64,000 nt of DNA from Bifidobacterium avesanii (GCF_009299475.1 NZ_WBSN01000004.1:1-64000); one strand, 5' to 3'. Numbered from the stretch's first letter, positions 7,602-19,157 are shown. A program made the numbers and translations. Notes: a model not told the origin generated them from the sequence alone.

Positions 7602-10415
7602 ATGACCGACGCGCATAACGAGCGCGGAACGCTGCTGGTCGTCGACGGCCACTCGCTGGCGTTCCGCGCCTTTTTCGCCATGCCCGTGGAAAGCTTCTCC
7701 ACGTCCGGCGGGCAGGCCACGAACGCCGTGTGGGGCTTCGCCTCCATGCTCTCGCAGGTGATCGAATCCGAACATCCCACACATCTGGCGGTGGCGTTCG
7801 ACGTCAAGGGAGGCACGTTCCGCAACGAGCTGCTGCCGCAGTACAAGGGCACGCGCGAGGCCGCGCCCGAGGAGCTGCTCACCCAGCTGCCGCTCATCCA
7901 GCGCATGCTCACGGCGCTCGGCGTGACGTACATCGAAAAGCCCGGATACGAGGGCGACGACGTGATCGGCACGCTCGCGCACATGGGCGACGACGCCGGC
8001 TACCGCACGCTCGTGCTGTCCGGCGACCGCGACGCGTTCCAGCTCATCGGCGGCAACATCACCGTGCTGTACCCCGGCCACCACTTCAAGGATTTGAAGC
8101 ACATGACGGCCGAGGCGGTGGAGGAGAAGTACCACGTCAGCCCCGCGCTGTACCCGGACCTCGCGGCCCTGCGCGGCGAAACCGCGGACAACATCCCCGG
8201 CGTGCCGGGCGTGGGCGACGGCTTCGCGGCCAAGTGGATCAACCAGTTCGGCTCGCTCGACGGCGTGATCGAGCACGCCGACGAAATCGGCGGCAAGAAG
8301 GGCGAGGCCCTGCGCGCCAACATCGACCAGGTGCGCCTCAACCGCCGCGTCAACGCGCTGGTGACCGACCTCGACCTCGGCGTGTCCGTCGGCGACCTCA
8401 CCTTCGGCAAGGTGGACGTCAAGGCCCTCGACGACGTGTTCGCCGACCTCGAATTCGGCGCGCGCACCCGCGCCCGCGTGCTCAAGGTGTTCTCCAACGG
8501 CGAGCCGGTCGAATCCGGCGACGGCGACGGCAGCGCGGCGGACGCCGTCGAGCTGCCGGAGCTGGCCGTGGACGAAGCGCCCGTGGCCGCGAAGGCGCTG
8601 GACGCATGGCTGGCCGCGCACGTCCCGCAAGCCCCGAGCGAAACCACGGCGGACGTGGGGCGCGCGTGGGTGCTGGACATGGCCGGCTCGGGCAAGCCCG
8701 GGCGCGCATCCTGGCGCGGACTGTCGATCGTGGCCGCGGACGGGCACGCGCTGCGCTTCACGCGCGACGGCCTCACCGGCTCCGACGCGGCCGGCGCGTT
8801 GGCCGAGGCCCTACGCTCGTTCATCATCGACCGTCTGCCCGGCGCCGTGGTCTACGGCTACAAGGAGCAGCGCCACATGCTCGCCGCGTTCGGCGTCGCG
8901 GACGCCCCCGCGCCGCTGTTCGACGCGCAGCTCGCCGGCTATCTGGTCCATCCCGACTTCCACGCCGACACGATCGAGCAGGCCGCCGAGCACTTCCTCG
9001 ACCTCCACTTCGACGACGACGCGGCCGCGCAGGGCGAACTCGAGCTCGGCGACGACGAGGCGTCGGAGGAGTCCGGGGCGAACGCGGACGACGGCGCCGA
9101 ACTGCGCCGGCTCGACCTGATCCGCCGCCTCGCCGCGCATCTGGCCCCGATCGTGGACGAGCGCGGACAGCGCAAGCTGCTCGACTCCATCGAGCTGCCG
9201 ATCTCGCAGGTGCTCCAGCGCATGGAGTCCGTGGGCGCCGCCGTGGACTTGGAACGGCTCACGTCCATGCGGGACACGTTCGCAGCCGACGCCCGTCAGG
9301 CGCAGGAGATCGCCTGGGACGCGGCCGGCACGCGCGTGAACCTGCAAAGCCCCAAGCAGCTGCAGCAGGTGCTCTTCGAGGATATGGGCCTGAAGCCCCT
9401 GCGCCGCACCAAGGGCGGCTCGTACACCACCAACGCGGCCACGCTGCAGAGCCTGTACGCCCGTTCCGTGGACAACGAGCGAGCCAACAACTTCCTCGGC
9501 GCCCTCCTGCGGCACCGCGAGACCAACAAGCTCAAGCAGATCGTCACCACGCTCATCGACACCGTGAACCCGGACGACGGGCGCATCCACACCACGTTCG
9601 AGCAGACCGTGGCCGCCACCGGACGCCTGAGCTCCGCGGACCCGAACCTGCAGAACATCCCGAACCGCAACGCCGCCGGACGTGAGATCCGCTCCGCGTT
9701 CGTGCCGGGGGAGGGCTTCGAGTCGCTGCTGAGCTCCGACTACTCGCAGGTCGAGCTGCGCATCATGGCCGACCTGTCCGGCGACGAGGCGCTCATCGAG
9801 GCGTTCCGCTCCGGCACGGACTTCCACAAGTACGTGGCCAGTCTGGTCTACCAGCTGCCCATCGACGAGATCACACCCGACCAGCGCTCCCATGTCAAGG
9901 CGATGAGCTACGGCCTGGCCTACGGCCTGAGCACCTACGGGCTCGCGCAGCAGTTGAGGATCAGCCCCGCCGCCGCGGACGTGCTCAAGGAGAAGTACTT
10001 CGCCACGTTCGGCAAGGTGCACGACTACCTTGAGTCGCTGGTGGCGCAGGCGCGCCGCGACGGCTACACCGAGACGATGTTCGGCCGCCGCCGCTACTTC
10101 CCGGGCCTCAAGTCCCCGAATCGCAACGTGCGTGACGCCGCCGAGCGCGGCGCCCTCAACGCGCCGATCCAGGGCTCCGCCGCGGACATCATGAAGATCG
10201 CCATGATCCGCGCCGACAAGGCCCTGCGCGAGGCGGGCGTGAGGAGCCGGATCATCCTGCAGATCCACGACGAACTCGTGGTCGAGGTGGCGCACGGCGA
10301 GGCGGAGCGGGTCACCGAACTCGTGCGCGACGCCATGGAGCACGCCGTCACGCTCGCCGTGCCGCTGGACGTGTCCACGGGCATCGGCTCGGACTGGCAG
10401 CTCGCCGCGCACTGA
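7602..10415 (+). CDS. polA: DNA polymerase I
   Basis: PolA fills gaps and removes RNA primers in replication and repair. In this 937-residue protein, residues 1-300 form the 5'-3' exonuclease domain (GDDVIGTLAH, GDRDAFQLI, NIPGVPGVGDGFAAKWI). The central region corresponds to the 3'-5' exonuclease fold but lacks the DxE metal-binding motifs and carries an acidic insertion (DDDAAAQGELELGDDEASEE), so proofreading is probably absent, as in other actinobacteria. The polymerase domain has motif A DYSQVELRIMA, motif B (KAMSYGLAYGLSTYGLA) and motif C IHDELVVEV. The length is slightly above the ~900 norm because of the linker. Confidence 0.97.
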   Translation: MTDAHNERGTLLVVDGHSLAFRAFFAMPVESFSTSGGQATNAVWGFASMLSQVIESEHPTHLAVAFDVKGGTFRNELLPQYKGTREAAPEELLTQLPLIQRMLTALGVTYIEKPGYEGDDVIGTLAHMGDDAGYRTLVLSGDRDAFQLIGGNITVLYPGHHFKDLKHMTAEAVEEKYHVSPALYPDLAALRGETADNIPGVPGVGDGFAAKWINQFGSLDGVIEHADEIGGKKGEALRANIDQVRLNRRVNALVTDLDLGVSVGDLTFGKVDVKALDDVFADLEFGARTRARVLKVFSNGEPVESGDGDGSAADAVELPELAVDEAPVAAKALDAWLAAHVPQAPSETTADVGRAWVLDMAGSGKPGRASWRGLSIVAADGHALRFTRDGLTGSDAAGALAEALRSFIIDRLPGAVVYGYKEQRHMLAAFGVADAPAPLFDAQLAGYLVHPDFHADTIEQAAEHFLDLHFDDDAAAQGELELGDDEASEESGANADDGAELRRLDLIRRLAAHLAPIVDERGQRKLLDSIELPISQVLQRMESVGAAVDLERLTSMRDTFAADARQAQEIAWDAAGTRVNLQSPKQLQQVLFEDMGLKPLRRTKGGSYTTNAATLQSLYARSVDNERANNFLGALLRHRETNKLKQIVTTLIDTVNPDDGRIHTTFEQTVAATGRLSSADPNLQNIPNRNAAGREIRSAFVPGEGFESLLSSDYSQVELRIMADLSGDEALIEAFRSGTDFHKYVASLVYQLPIDEITPDQRSHVKAMSYGLAYGLSTYGLAQQLRISPAAADVLKEKYFATFGKVHDYLESLVAQARRDGYTETMFGRRRYFPGLKSPNRNVRDAAERGALNAPIQGSAADIMKIAMIRADKALREAGVRSRIILQIHDELVVEVAHGEAERVTELVRDAMEHAVTLAVPLDVSTGIGSDWQLAAH

Positions 10416-10476
10416 CCGGCCGCGACGGCCCGCGTAGACTGGTAGGCAGTGACACCGAGCCTCCAAGGAGGAACCA

Positions 10477-11370
10477 ATGCCGAACCTCAAACAGGTCGTG
10501 GACGTGCTGGAACGCCTCTACCCGCTGCGCTACGCCGAATCATGGGACGAACCCGGACTCATCGTGGGCGCGCTCGACCACCCCGTGAACCGCATCTGCT
10601 GCGCCGCCGACCCCACGTCCGCCGTGGTGGACGAGGCCATCGCGCGCGGCGCCGACCTGCTGGTCTGCCACCATCCGCTCTTCTTCCGCTCGGTCCATCA
10701 GATCAGCGGGCTCGGATTCCGCGGCGACCTCGTCAACCGGCTCGTGGAGCACGGCTGCGCGCTGTGGGTGGGCCACACCAACGCCGACTCCGCCTACCGC
10801 GGCGTCGCATGGGCCGCCGCCGACCTGTTTGGGCTGAAGCCCGGGCACCGTCCGCTCGTGCCCATCGACGACCCCGCGAGCGAACACGAAATGGGGCTGG
10901 GCCGCGTGGGGGAGCTGCCCGAACCGATGCGGCTCATCGACTTCGCCCGCCGCGTGGCGCGCACGCTGCCGCACACCGAACTCGGCGTGCAGGTGTGCGG
11001 CGACCTCGAGGCTCCCGTGCGGCGCGTGGCCCTGCTGCCCGGCTCCGGCGACTCCATGTTCGACGAGGTGCGGGCCAGCGGCGCCGACGTGTACGTGACC
11101 AGCGACCTGCGCCACCATCCCGTCACCGACGCCATCGAACAGGCCCGCTACGAGGCCCGCATGCGCGACCGCGGCTTCGTGCTGGGGCGGGGCGACGCGC
11201 GCATCCGACCCGCGTTCGTCAACACCCCGCATTCGGCCATCGAATCCCTGTGGTTCGCCTACGCGGTCGAGGACGTGCCCGCCGCGGTCCTCGCCGACAC
11301 GGGCGAGACCGTGGCGATGGAGCACATCGAACGCAACACCGACCCGTGGGAGGCGAGCATCCATGACTGA
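10477..11370 (+). CDS. NIF3/DUF34-family dinuclear-metal protein
   Basis: This 297-residue protein is a member of the widely conserved NIF3 (YbgI/YqfO) family. Metal-ligand blocks are visible: LLVCHHPLFFRS near residue 65, VGHTNADSA near residue 100, and a C-terminal HSAIESLW. The biochemical role of the family is unsettled, with metal-dependent hydrolase and metallochaperone-like functions both suggested. AAGGAGGAACC precedes ATG 10477. The stop overlaps the next gene's start by 8 nt, so it is translationally coupled to the NUDIX hydrolase. Confidence 0.9.
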   Translation: MPNLKQVVDVLERLYPLRYAESWDEPGLIVGALDHPVNRICCAADPTSAVVDEAIARGADLLVCHHPLFFRSVHQISGLGFRGDLVNRLVEHGCALWVGHTNADSAYRGVAWAAADLFGLKPGHRPLVPIDDPASEHEMGLGRVGELPEPMRLIDFARRVARTLPHTELGVQVCGDLEAPVRRVALLPGSGDSMFDEVRASGADVYVTSDLRHHPVTDAIEQARYEARMRDRGFVLGRGDARIRPAFVNTPHSAIESLWFAYAVEDVPAAVLADTGETVAMEHIERNTDPWEASIHD

Positions 11371-12037
11371 GCCCGAGACCGGAACCGAGGCCGGGCGCGC
11401 ATCCCTCGACGCCGCGCTGGAGAACAGCTCCGACGGCATCGACATGGACCGCCCCGCCACCGTCGTCTCCCACGACGTGGTGTGGAGGGGCGTGGTCTTC
11501 GACGTGGACGACATGGCCATCGACCTGAACCGGCACGACGGGGGAGCGACGCGCATCCGCCGCCAGATCACCCGCCACCGGCCGTGTGTGGTGATGCTCG
11601 TGCACGACGAGGCACGCGACCTCTACCTGATGGAGCGCGAGTACCGCGCCGGCTCCGACCGCTACGCCCACGGGCTGCCGGCCGGGCTCATCGACGCGGG
11701 GGAGGACGTGGAGACCGCCGCGCTGCGCGAACTGGCCGAGGAGACCGGCGTGGCGCCCGACGGGCCCGAGGCCGTCGCCTTCGACCACGTGGGCGCGTTC
11801 TACTCGTCCGAGGGCATGAGCGACGAGCTCGCCAACATCATGGTCGTCCACCTCAAGGCGTGGCATGCCGTGGCGCGCCACTTCGACCCGGACGAGCACG
11901 TGGAGTCCGCGTGGGTGACGTTCGACCGGCTGCGCGCGGCGGGCGTGACGTCGTCCAACTCCGAGATCGCCATCCTGCACGAGGCGCTGCGGCGGGCCAC
12001 GCGGACTCGCCGTGAAAACGGCGCGTCCAACGTTTGA
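11363..12037 (+). CDS. NUDIX hydrolase, probable ADP-ribose pyrophosphatase
   Basis: The 224-residue protein has a complete NUDIX box, GLIDAGEDVETAALRELAEETGV, which fits the Gx5Ex7REUxEExGU consensus. LMEREYRAGSDRYAHGLPAG precedes it, as in ADP-ribose pyrophosphatases. Such enzymes hydrolyse ADP-ribose or related nucleoside diphosphates to AMP plus a phosphosugar. It overlaps the NIF3 gene by 8 nt and forms an operon with it. Unlike the NUDIX gene at 6102-6701, all metal-binding glutamates are present. Confidence 0.88.
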   Translation: MTEPETGTEAGRASLDAALENSSDGIDMDRPATVVSHDVVWRGVVFDVDDMAIDLNRHDGGATRIRRQITRHRPCVVMLVHDEARDLYLMEREYRAGSDRYAHGLPAGLIDAGEDVETAALRELAEETGVAPDGPEAVAFDHVGAFYSSEGMSDELANIMVVHLKAWHAVARHFDPDEHVESAWVTFDRLRAAGVTSSNSEIAILHEALRRATRTRRENGASNV

Positions 12038-12085
12038 TTTCCCCGATGCGCGGGGAATGACGCAAGGCGGTGAGATACTAAAGAT

Positions 12086-14227
<2,142 letters not shown>

Positions 14228-14254
14228 GTCTTCCGAGCCGGTCGGCCTTATACG

Positions 14255-14293
14255 AGTGATCCCCGCATTGCGTCGTGCAGTGCGGGGATCACT
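14255..14293. terminator. Terminator after glgX
   Basis: AGTGATCCCCGCA at 14255-14267 and TGCGGGGATCACT at 14281-14293 are perfect 13-bp arms around a 13-nt loop. It lies between convergent genes. Confidence 0.85.
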
Positions 14294-14341
14294 TCGTATG
14301 CGTGCCGAAGTCGCGGGTGAGGCTCGTGCGGCTAATGCGGC

Positions 14342-14890
14342 TCAGGCCAGAGCCTCCTTGATGGCGCCCACGAAGTAGTCGAGGTCGTCCGGCTTGCGCG
14401 AGGTGATGAGCTTCCAGCCGTTCGCGTCGTCCACGGTGAGCTGGCTGTCCACGTAGTGGCCGCCCGCGTTCTCGATGTCGGCGGCGATGTATCGGCACGG
14501 CGAGGCGGTCTTGCCGGCGATCAGGCCCGCGTTGACGAGCAGCCAGGCGCCGTGGCAGATCGCGGCGATCGGCTTGCCCTCATGCGCGAACTCCTGCGCC
14601 AGCTCGATGGCGTCCTGGTTCACGCGGATGCGGTCCACGTTGCACGTGCCGCCGGGCACCACAAGCAGGTCGTAGTCGGCGGCCTGCACGTCCGCGAGCA
14701 GCGCGTCCGGCTTGAGCGTCTCGCCCTCGTAGCGGTCGTGCCGCACGGTCTCGCACGGGTCGAGCGTGGTGGCGGCGAGCGTCACCTGGGCGCCCGCGGC
14801 CTTGAGGTCGCGCAGCGGACGGGTCAGCTCCGTCTCCTCGATGCCCCAGTTGTTCACGATGATCAGCACCTTGGCGTTTTCGACGGCCAT
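14342..14890 (-). CDS. DJ-1/PfpI-family protein
   Basis: The 182-residue protein has the DJ-1/PfpI fold signature, with the reactive cysteine in AAICHGAWLLVN and an N-terminal glutamate in NNWGIEETE that would contact it. Members include deglycase- or protease-like stress proteins (YhbO/PfpI subgroup). The substrate cannot be told from sequence. GAGGAGTAAAACC before ATG 14890 sets the start; the same frame is open further upstream but lacks family-like sequence. It is transcribed alone. Confidence 0.88.
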   Translation of the reverse strand: MAVENAKVLIIVNNWGIEETELTRPLRDLKAAGAQVTLAATTLDPCETVRHDRYEGETLKPDALLADVQAADYDLLVVPGGTCNVDRIRVNQDAIELAQEFAHEGKPIAAICHGAWLLVNAGLIAGKTASPCRYIAADIENAGGHYVDSQLTVDDANGWKLITSRKPDDLDYFVGAIKEALA

Positions 14891-15124
14891 GGTTTTACTC
14901 CTCCTCGTAAGTCCGATGTTGATGGTCCGGCGTGGCGAACCACTGCCCATCCTATTACCGGCCGGTCCGCGGCCGGTCCCCGGTTGTGCCCCGGTCGGGC
15001 CGCGGCGCATTGTCGCAAACTTGTGAAAATGCGCTTCTGACGGGGCATATGGCGTACTTTTCAGTCTCTCAGAGGGCGAAAACAACAAGTTTGCGATGCC
15101 TGTTCGCGATGTCCATTTCGACCG

Positions 15125-15961
15125 TCAGGCGACGAAGCGCAGGTAGGTGCGGTCGTCGAACGAGCCCAGACCCGCGGCGAAGCCCTTGGTGGACGGGTAT
15201 TCGTCGATGAGGGCCGGGTCCTCGCGCCTGAGCCGTTCCAGCTCGCGCTCTGATTCGGCGAGCGTGGGCTTGAGCAGGGGATAGCCGTCCGAGGCGAGCA
15301 CCACCTCGTCGCCGGGGTTGACCGGCACCGTGTGGACGGGATACGTCGGATCGGTGAACCCGTCGAATACGAAGTAGCCGTACTTGCCGCGGCGGTTCGC
15401 GAACTGCGATTGCAGGCGCAGGAACGGCATGATCATCTCGCGCGCGGCGTCCGGGGCGGGAGAGTCGCCGCCGGGGGAGGCCTCGCCTTCGCCGGCGCGC
15501 AGCCGCAGCGCGTGCGCCGCGAAGGACCGCAGCTCGCCCAGCAGCTCGTCCACGCGCTTGACGGTGGGCATCTGCACGCCGTTCACCATGATCTGGCAGT
15601 CGCCGAACAGCCACGCCTCCCCACGGGCCGCGCTGAACACCACGGCGTTGGCCTGCAGACGCTCCACCGGGTTGCGCTCGAAGAACGCCGGTCCCTGCGG
15701 ATGCGCCCGGTACGCCGCGCGGAACCGATCGTCCACCGCGCGCTGGACCCCGCGCATGTCCGCGTCGGCCGGCAGACCCGCGACCGCCTCTAGCAGCAGG
15801 TCCTTCGCCACCACGCCGCCCGACGGGCTCCACGGCCGGCGCTCGCTTTTGCTCGTCACCCCGTCCGTCACCACGGCGAACGCGTCGCCCACGAGCATCC
15901 CGTCCTCGTTGAGCGACTGGTCCGCGTGTTTGCCCCTGCAGCATTGCTCGATGACGTGCAT
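15125..15961 (-). CDS. PP2C-like protein phosphatase family protein
   Basis: The 278-residue product has a PP2C-type layout: an N-terminal NEDG acidic motif followed by FAVVTDGVTS, a central WLFGDCQIMVNG strand, and a C-terminal VVLASDGYPLL. These are the metal-binding aspartates of the family in degenerate form. It may dephosphorylate Ser/Thr-phosphoproteins, but no kinase partner is adjacent. A hydrophilic Gly/Ser/Pro linker interrupts the middle (EGEASPGGDSPAPD). GGACAGGAGGACGTC upstream supports ATG 15961. Assignment is to fold only. Confidence 0.72.
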   Translation of the reverse strand: MHVIEQCCRGKHADQSLNEDGMLVGDAFAVVTDGVTSKSERRPWSPSGGVVAKDLLLEAVAGLPADADMRGVQRAVDDRFRAAYRAHPQGPAFFERNPVERLQANAVVFSAARGEAWLFGDCQIMVNGVQMPTVKRVDELLGELRSFAAHALRLRAGEGEASPGGDSPAPDAAREMIMPFLRLQSQFANRRGKYGYFVFDGFTDPTYPVHTVPVNPGDEVVLASDGYPLLKPTLAESERELERLRREDPALIDEYPSTKGFAAGLGSFDDRTYLRFVA

Positions 15962-16149
15962 GACGTCCTCCTGTCCGCTATCCGACGCCATTTTATCCGT
16001 GGCCCGTCCGCCGGCGCGCGCCATGCGGCCGCAGCCCGTATGATGGTCCGGGCCCGACTGCGACCGGCTTCGGCTTTGGCCCCGGCTTCGGTGGAGGCGT
16101 CGGGAACCAAGAACCAGAGGAACCAATTTCCCACAAGGAGAGGAATTCA

Positions 16150-16506
16150 GTGAAGAAAATCATCACCGCGATGACGGGAACGGCCGTGCTTCTGACCCTG
16201 TGCGCCTGCGGGTCTGCCCCGGCCTCCAACCAGCAGACCTCGGCCGCGCCGGCCGGGCCGACGCTCTCGTCCATCACGGTCACGTACGACGGTCCCACCG
16301 ATCCGGGCACCGAAATCAACGATCTGAGCAACCTGAAGATCGAGGGCCAGTACAGCGACGGCGCGACGAAGGCGCCGGAGGGCTGCGAGCTGCTCAGCGC
16401 CGTGACGCTGAAGGCCGCGACGGGCTCCCTCGTGACCGTCGTCTGCGGCGACGTGACCGGCGACGTGGTCGTCACCGGCGCGGGCGACGCCAAGGCCGAG
16501 GAGTAA
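16150..16506 (+). CDS. Small secreted lipoprotein of unknown function
   Basis: The 118-residue protein starts with a basic, hydrophobic signal peptide ending in LTLCACGS. The lipobox cysteine would be lipidated and the mature chain anchored to the outer face of the membrane. The mature part is about 95 residues, begins with a Ser/Ala/Pro-rich stretch, and has a beta-rich pattern with two cysteines (EGCELL and VVCGDV) that could form a disulfide. I do not recognise the domain. The GTG start at 16150 follows AAGGAGAGG. Confidence 0.8.
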   Translation: MKKIITAMTGTAVLLTLCACGSAPASNQQTSAAPAGPTLSSITVTYDGPTDPGTEINDLSNLKIEGQYSDGATKAPEGCELLSAVTLKAATGSLVTVVCGDVTGDVVVTGAGDAKAEE

Positions 16507-16653
16507 ACCCGGCGCGCGTGCGGCGAAATGACGGGCCGGATGCGGCGTTTCCCGGATTCCATGTGCGAATGTGGCGCTTGGGATCGCGGATTTAGCTGCG
16601 TTCGGCCCGTGGTGTTCGGTTGCCCGATGCGGGCATACCGCTACAGTGGCGGC

Positions 16654-17160
16654 ATGGGCTTTCTCATCCGCAGGTACCGTTCCGCCGATGCGGCGGCGAC
16701 GATGGCCGTGTTCCGCCGGTCGGTCATCGGGCTGGCCTCGCGCGACTACGATCCCGAGCAGGTCCGGGTGTGGGCCGATCGGGCGGGGGATGTGCGGCGG
16801 TGGGACCGGCGGCGGTCGGCCGTGGACACGTGGGTGGCCGTTTCGGCAGGGGGTGGCGACGCGGTCGTGGGCTTCATCGACGTTGACGGGAGCGGATACA
16901 TCGACATGCTGTTCATGGACCCCGCCCATGCGCGGCAGGGCGTGGCGTCGGCGCTTCTGGGAGAAGTCGAACGGCATGCGGCCGAGTGGGGGATCGCGGG
17001 CCTGAGCGTGCATGCGAGCATCACCGCGCGGCCGTTCTTCGAGCGCTACGGTTTCCGCGTCGTGCGGGTCCGGCATCCGCGGATTGGGAGCGTGCCGTTT
17101 GTGAATTACCTGATGGTCAGGGCCGTGAACGGTGGCGATGGTTCGTGGCAGCCGCGATAA
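16654..17160 (+). CDS. GNAT-family N-acetyltransferase
   Basis: The 168-residue protein has the GNAT acetyl-CoA site DMLFMDPAHARQGVASALLGEVE (the R/Q-x-x-G-x-A pyrophosphate loop), and a C-terminal FFERYGFRVVR strand typical of the fold. It resembles the YafP/ElaA-like group of acetyltransferases with unknown small-molecule or peptide substrates. ATG 16654 is the start that aligns with family members (MGFLIRRYRSADA). The frame is open upstream but that part looks non-coding. It is a single gene. Confidence 0.85.
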   Translation: MGFLIRRYRSADAAATMAVFRRSVIGLASRDYDPEQVRVWADRAGDVRRWDRRRSAVDTWVAVSAGGGDAVVGFIDVDGSGYIDMLFMDPAHARQGVASALLGEVERHAAEWGIAGLSVHASITARPFFERYGFRVVRVRHPRIGSVPFVNYLMVRAVNGGDGSWQPR

Positions 17161-17265
17161 CCGTCAGGCGGTGATGACGCGGTAGCTGAGGGCGTCGATG
17201 CGCATCCGCGTGACGTCCGGGCGTCCACAAGCAGTTCAGCGCGGTTCAATACAGTCACACCCGTG

Positions 17266-17592
17266 TTACGGATATGACGGGTCGTCCCCCTCGGCATGCG
17301 GCCAAATGACGGCGAACATGCGATCGCACGCATCCATGGCGGCGGCAACGGGATCATTTCCCCTACCCAGCGATGCATAGCGGGCGAGTCTGTCCGGGTC
17401 GATCCACGACATGCCCTCCAACCAGTCCTCATATCGTTCGATCATGTATTCGCAGGCCATGTCCCGCGCCGTGCAACCGGGATGGAACATGGCGTGATAG
17501 GGATGCCCGTCGGCGGCGTCCTGCCAATAGCCGACGATATAGCCGGTGATTTCATGTATGAGTTCGCCGTATGCGGGATTGGTTCGGTCCAT
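17266..17592 (-). CDS. Hypothetical protein, about 108 residues
   Basis: The frame reads MDRTNPAYGELIHEITGYIV and continues with a His/Cys-containing segment (HAMFHPGCTARDMACEY), then amphipathic helices rich in acidic and aromatic residues. I do not recognise the family. No membrane segment or signal peptide is seen. There is no strong ribosome binding site before 17592, so a different start is possible. It sits just outside the left end of the tRNA-Pro island, so it is probably chromosomal. Confidence 0.5.
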   Translation of the reverse strand: MDRTNPAYGELIHEITGYIVGYWQDAADGHPYHAMFHPGCTARDMACEYMIERYEDWLEGMSWIDPDRLARYASLGRGNDPVAAAMDACDRMFAVIWPHAEGDDPSYP

Positions 17593-17728
17593 GGCTGGCG
17601 CTGACGGCGTTCTCGTTCCGGATGACATGGGTCCTGGAATAGCAAACGGCGATGACCGACGACGCGCCCTGCCGAGACGCGATGATGATGGGGATTCCCG
17701 GTTTCTGCCTATACTTGTGATTGCAATG

Positions 17729-17777
17729 CCCCGGAACGTCACTCGTGCGAAACATCATGATTCCCCGGGGATTTTTT
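17729..17777 (+). terminator. Stem-loop with T run; left copy of a sequence duplicated at 23739
   Basis: CCCCGG at 17729-17734 can pair with CCGGGG at 17765-17770, followed by ATTTTTT. The loop contains CGAAACATCATGA, which recurs at 23761-23772 in the same relation to the tRNA-Pro sequence. It works as a terminator candidate and as part of the duplication flanking the island. Confidence 0.5.
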
Positions 17778-17793
17778 AACGGCAAAGCCCCGC

Positions 17794-17852
17794 TTCCCAA
17801 TCGGGAGTAAGGTTTACCGGTCGGGGCCGCGGGATTTGAACCCGCGACATCC
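17794..17852 (-). repeat. Left attachment-site copy (tRNA-Pro 3' fragment)
   Basis: The segment matches 23894-23952 with few mismatches, and the block GCGGGATTTGAACCCGCGAC plus the following ATCC is identical. It covers the T arm, 3' acceptor and downstream terminator of the tRNA but lacks the 5' half. The acceptor bases differ (GGCC here, ACAG in the intact gene), so this copy could not pair as a tRNA. Confidence 0.8.
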
Positions 17853-18046
17853 CGTTAGGAATCGGTGATTTTTGGCTTAAGCTAACCGTCTTGGTTAACC
17901 ACAGAAACCTTGGAATCAAGCCATTTTCGAGTTTCTGGTTTCTTGGTTCAGACCGCTGTGATTGGTGAATCGTGACGGTCATTGTTAGCAAAATGTTAGC
18001 GTCTCAGAGCTCGGGAACGGCGGAAACGCTTGGCGTGTCGCTAATG

Positions 18047-18289
18047 TCATTCTGGAGTTATGTTAGCGCTCTTGAAGTCTACGTCCGCTTGCTTCGTCGG
18101 CTGCGGTATCGAGGAGAGCGGCACATGCTCCCTATTCATCTGATTGCGACTGAGCAACCCCTTGCCGGTTTGAAGGGTCGCTTCGCTGGTTTCCGCGAGC
18201 TTCGTCAGTTGTGTTTCCGCTGCAATGACGCCGTTTTGCCGACTTTCGCGAGCTTCGTTGATTGCCGCTGATTTCGCTGTTCTCCGAGG
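18047..18289 (-). pseudogene. Gene fragment, left copy of an internal duplication
   Basis: A minus-strand frame of about 80 codons, bounded upstream by a stop at 18290-18292, reads AAINEARESRQNGVIAAETQLTKLAETS and ends FKSANITPE. A diverged copy of its first part lies at 22864-23036 (NGVIATKTHLTKL), shifted by a single-base indel. The protein is hydrophilic and looks helical. I do not recognise it; a small phage protein is a guess from the neighbouring holin and lysin remnant. No start codon or ribosome binding site fits, so it is treated as decayed. Confidence 0.45.
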
Positions 18290-18385
18290 TCATTGCGTCC
18301 CCATCGACGCAGGTGTTCTCAGTCGAATGCGACATAATGACTGCGGAGCGGCGACAACCGGCGACGAGGCGTTCATTCGGACCGC

Positions 18386-18527
18386 TCATGCGAAACGCAG
18401 CCGGTGCGAGGCCCTCCATCGTTGCCCGGTTCGCTCTACGTGCAGTGGGATGCCGAACATCGATTCGAGCCTTTCGTCGGTAAGGCCCTCGCCTATCGGC
18501 CCGGCGAACGTGATGGTTCCAGGCGTT
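18386..18527 (-). pseudogene. C-terminal fragment of an ABC transporter ATPase
   Basis: The minus strand reads GTITFAGPIGEGLTDERLES, then MFGIPLHVERTGQRWRASHR before a stop. This resembles the extreme C-terminus of FecE/FepC-type ATPases, where G.I...GP...LT.E.L..LFGIPL is followed by a short basic tail. The nucleotide-binding domain is missing, so it is a truncated remnant. The call rests on one short motif. Confidence 0.5.
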
Positions 18528-18614
18528 GTATTGTCTGTTCCATGATGATTGATGGGTGATTGATGGGTGTCCGTGTGATGATGCCGTTGATGCGTATGGG
18601 TGGGAGGATGGCCG

Positions 18615-19157
18615 TCATCGCCCGCCGGGAATACGCGCGGCGATGGCGTTGAGGTTTTCGGCGACCGCCGCGATGATCTCGTCGTCGCTTTGCCCGCCCT
18701 CCAGCTTGAGCAGTCCGAGCGAGTGGAGCGTACCGGCGATGGAGAAGACGGCGGCGATGCGCTCGTGCTCGTTCGCCGCATGGGCGGAATACCGTTCGAC
18801 GAGCATCGACTCGATCTTGCGGAACATGACTTCGGGGCGGTCGCCGAACAGGATGCGCAAATCGTCGATCTGGCTGTCGACGGCCGGTCTCCAGCCGTTG
18901 AGGAACGCGAGCGGATCGGACAGGATCTTGTCCTTGGCGGGGTAATGCTCCAGCATCGCGTCGATGGTTTCGTCCTCGAGTTTGTCGTTCAGGTCGTAGA
19001 CGTCGAGGTAATGCTTGTAGAACGTGCTCGGGTTGACAAGCGCAAGGTCGCAGATGTCCTTGACCTTGACCTTCGATGCCGGAACTCCCGATGCCCGCAG
19101 GCGCAGAAACGCCTCGCGGATCGCCTTGCGGGTCTTGACGATGCGTAGATCGGTCAT
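18615..19157 (-). CDS. TetR-family transcriptional regulator
   Basis: The protein is about 180 residues. Residues 8-55 form a TetR helix-turn-helix: KTRKAIREAFLRL, then VKVKDICDLALVNPSTFYKHY. The C-terminal helical ligand domain is poorly conserved. It is divergent from the MFS gene at 19352 across a 194-bp region that contains a near-perfect 32-bp palindrome, so it probably represses the efflux gene and itself. ATG 19160 is an adjacent alternative start; AAAGGGG lies 4 nt before 19157. Confidence 0.88.
   Translation of the reverse strand: MTDLRIVKTRKAIREAFLRLRASGVPASKVKVKDICDLALVNPSTFYKHYLDVYDLNDKLEDETIDAMLEHYPAKDKILSDPLAFLNGWRPAVDSQIDDLRILFGDRPEVMFRKIESMLVERYSAHAANEHERIAAVFSIAGTLHSLGLLKLEGGQSDDEIIAAVAENLNAIAARIPGGR

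Noticed and set aside
17163..17230. Minus-strand peptide RPDVTRMRIDALSYRVITA before a stop
   Set aside because: It looks like a protein end but is only about 20 codons after an upstream stop; too short to assign.
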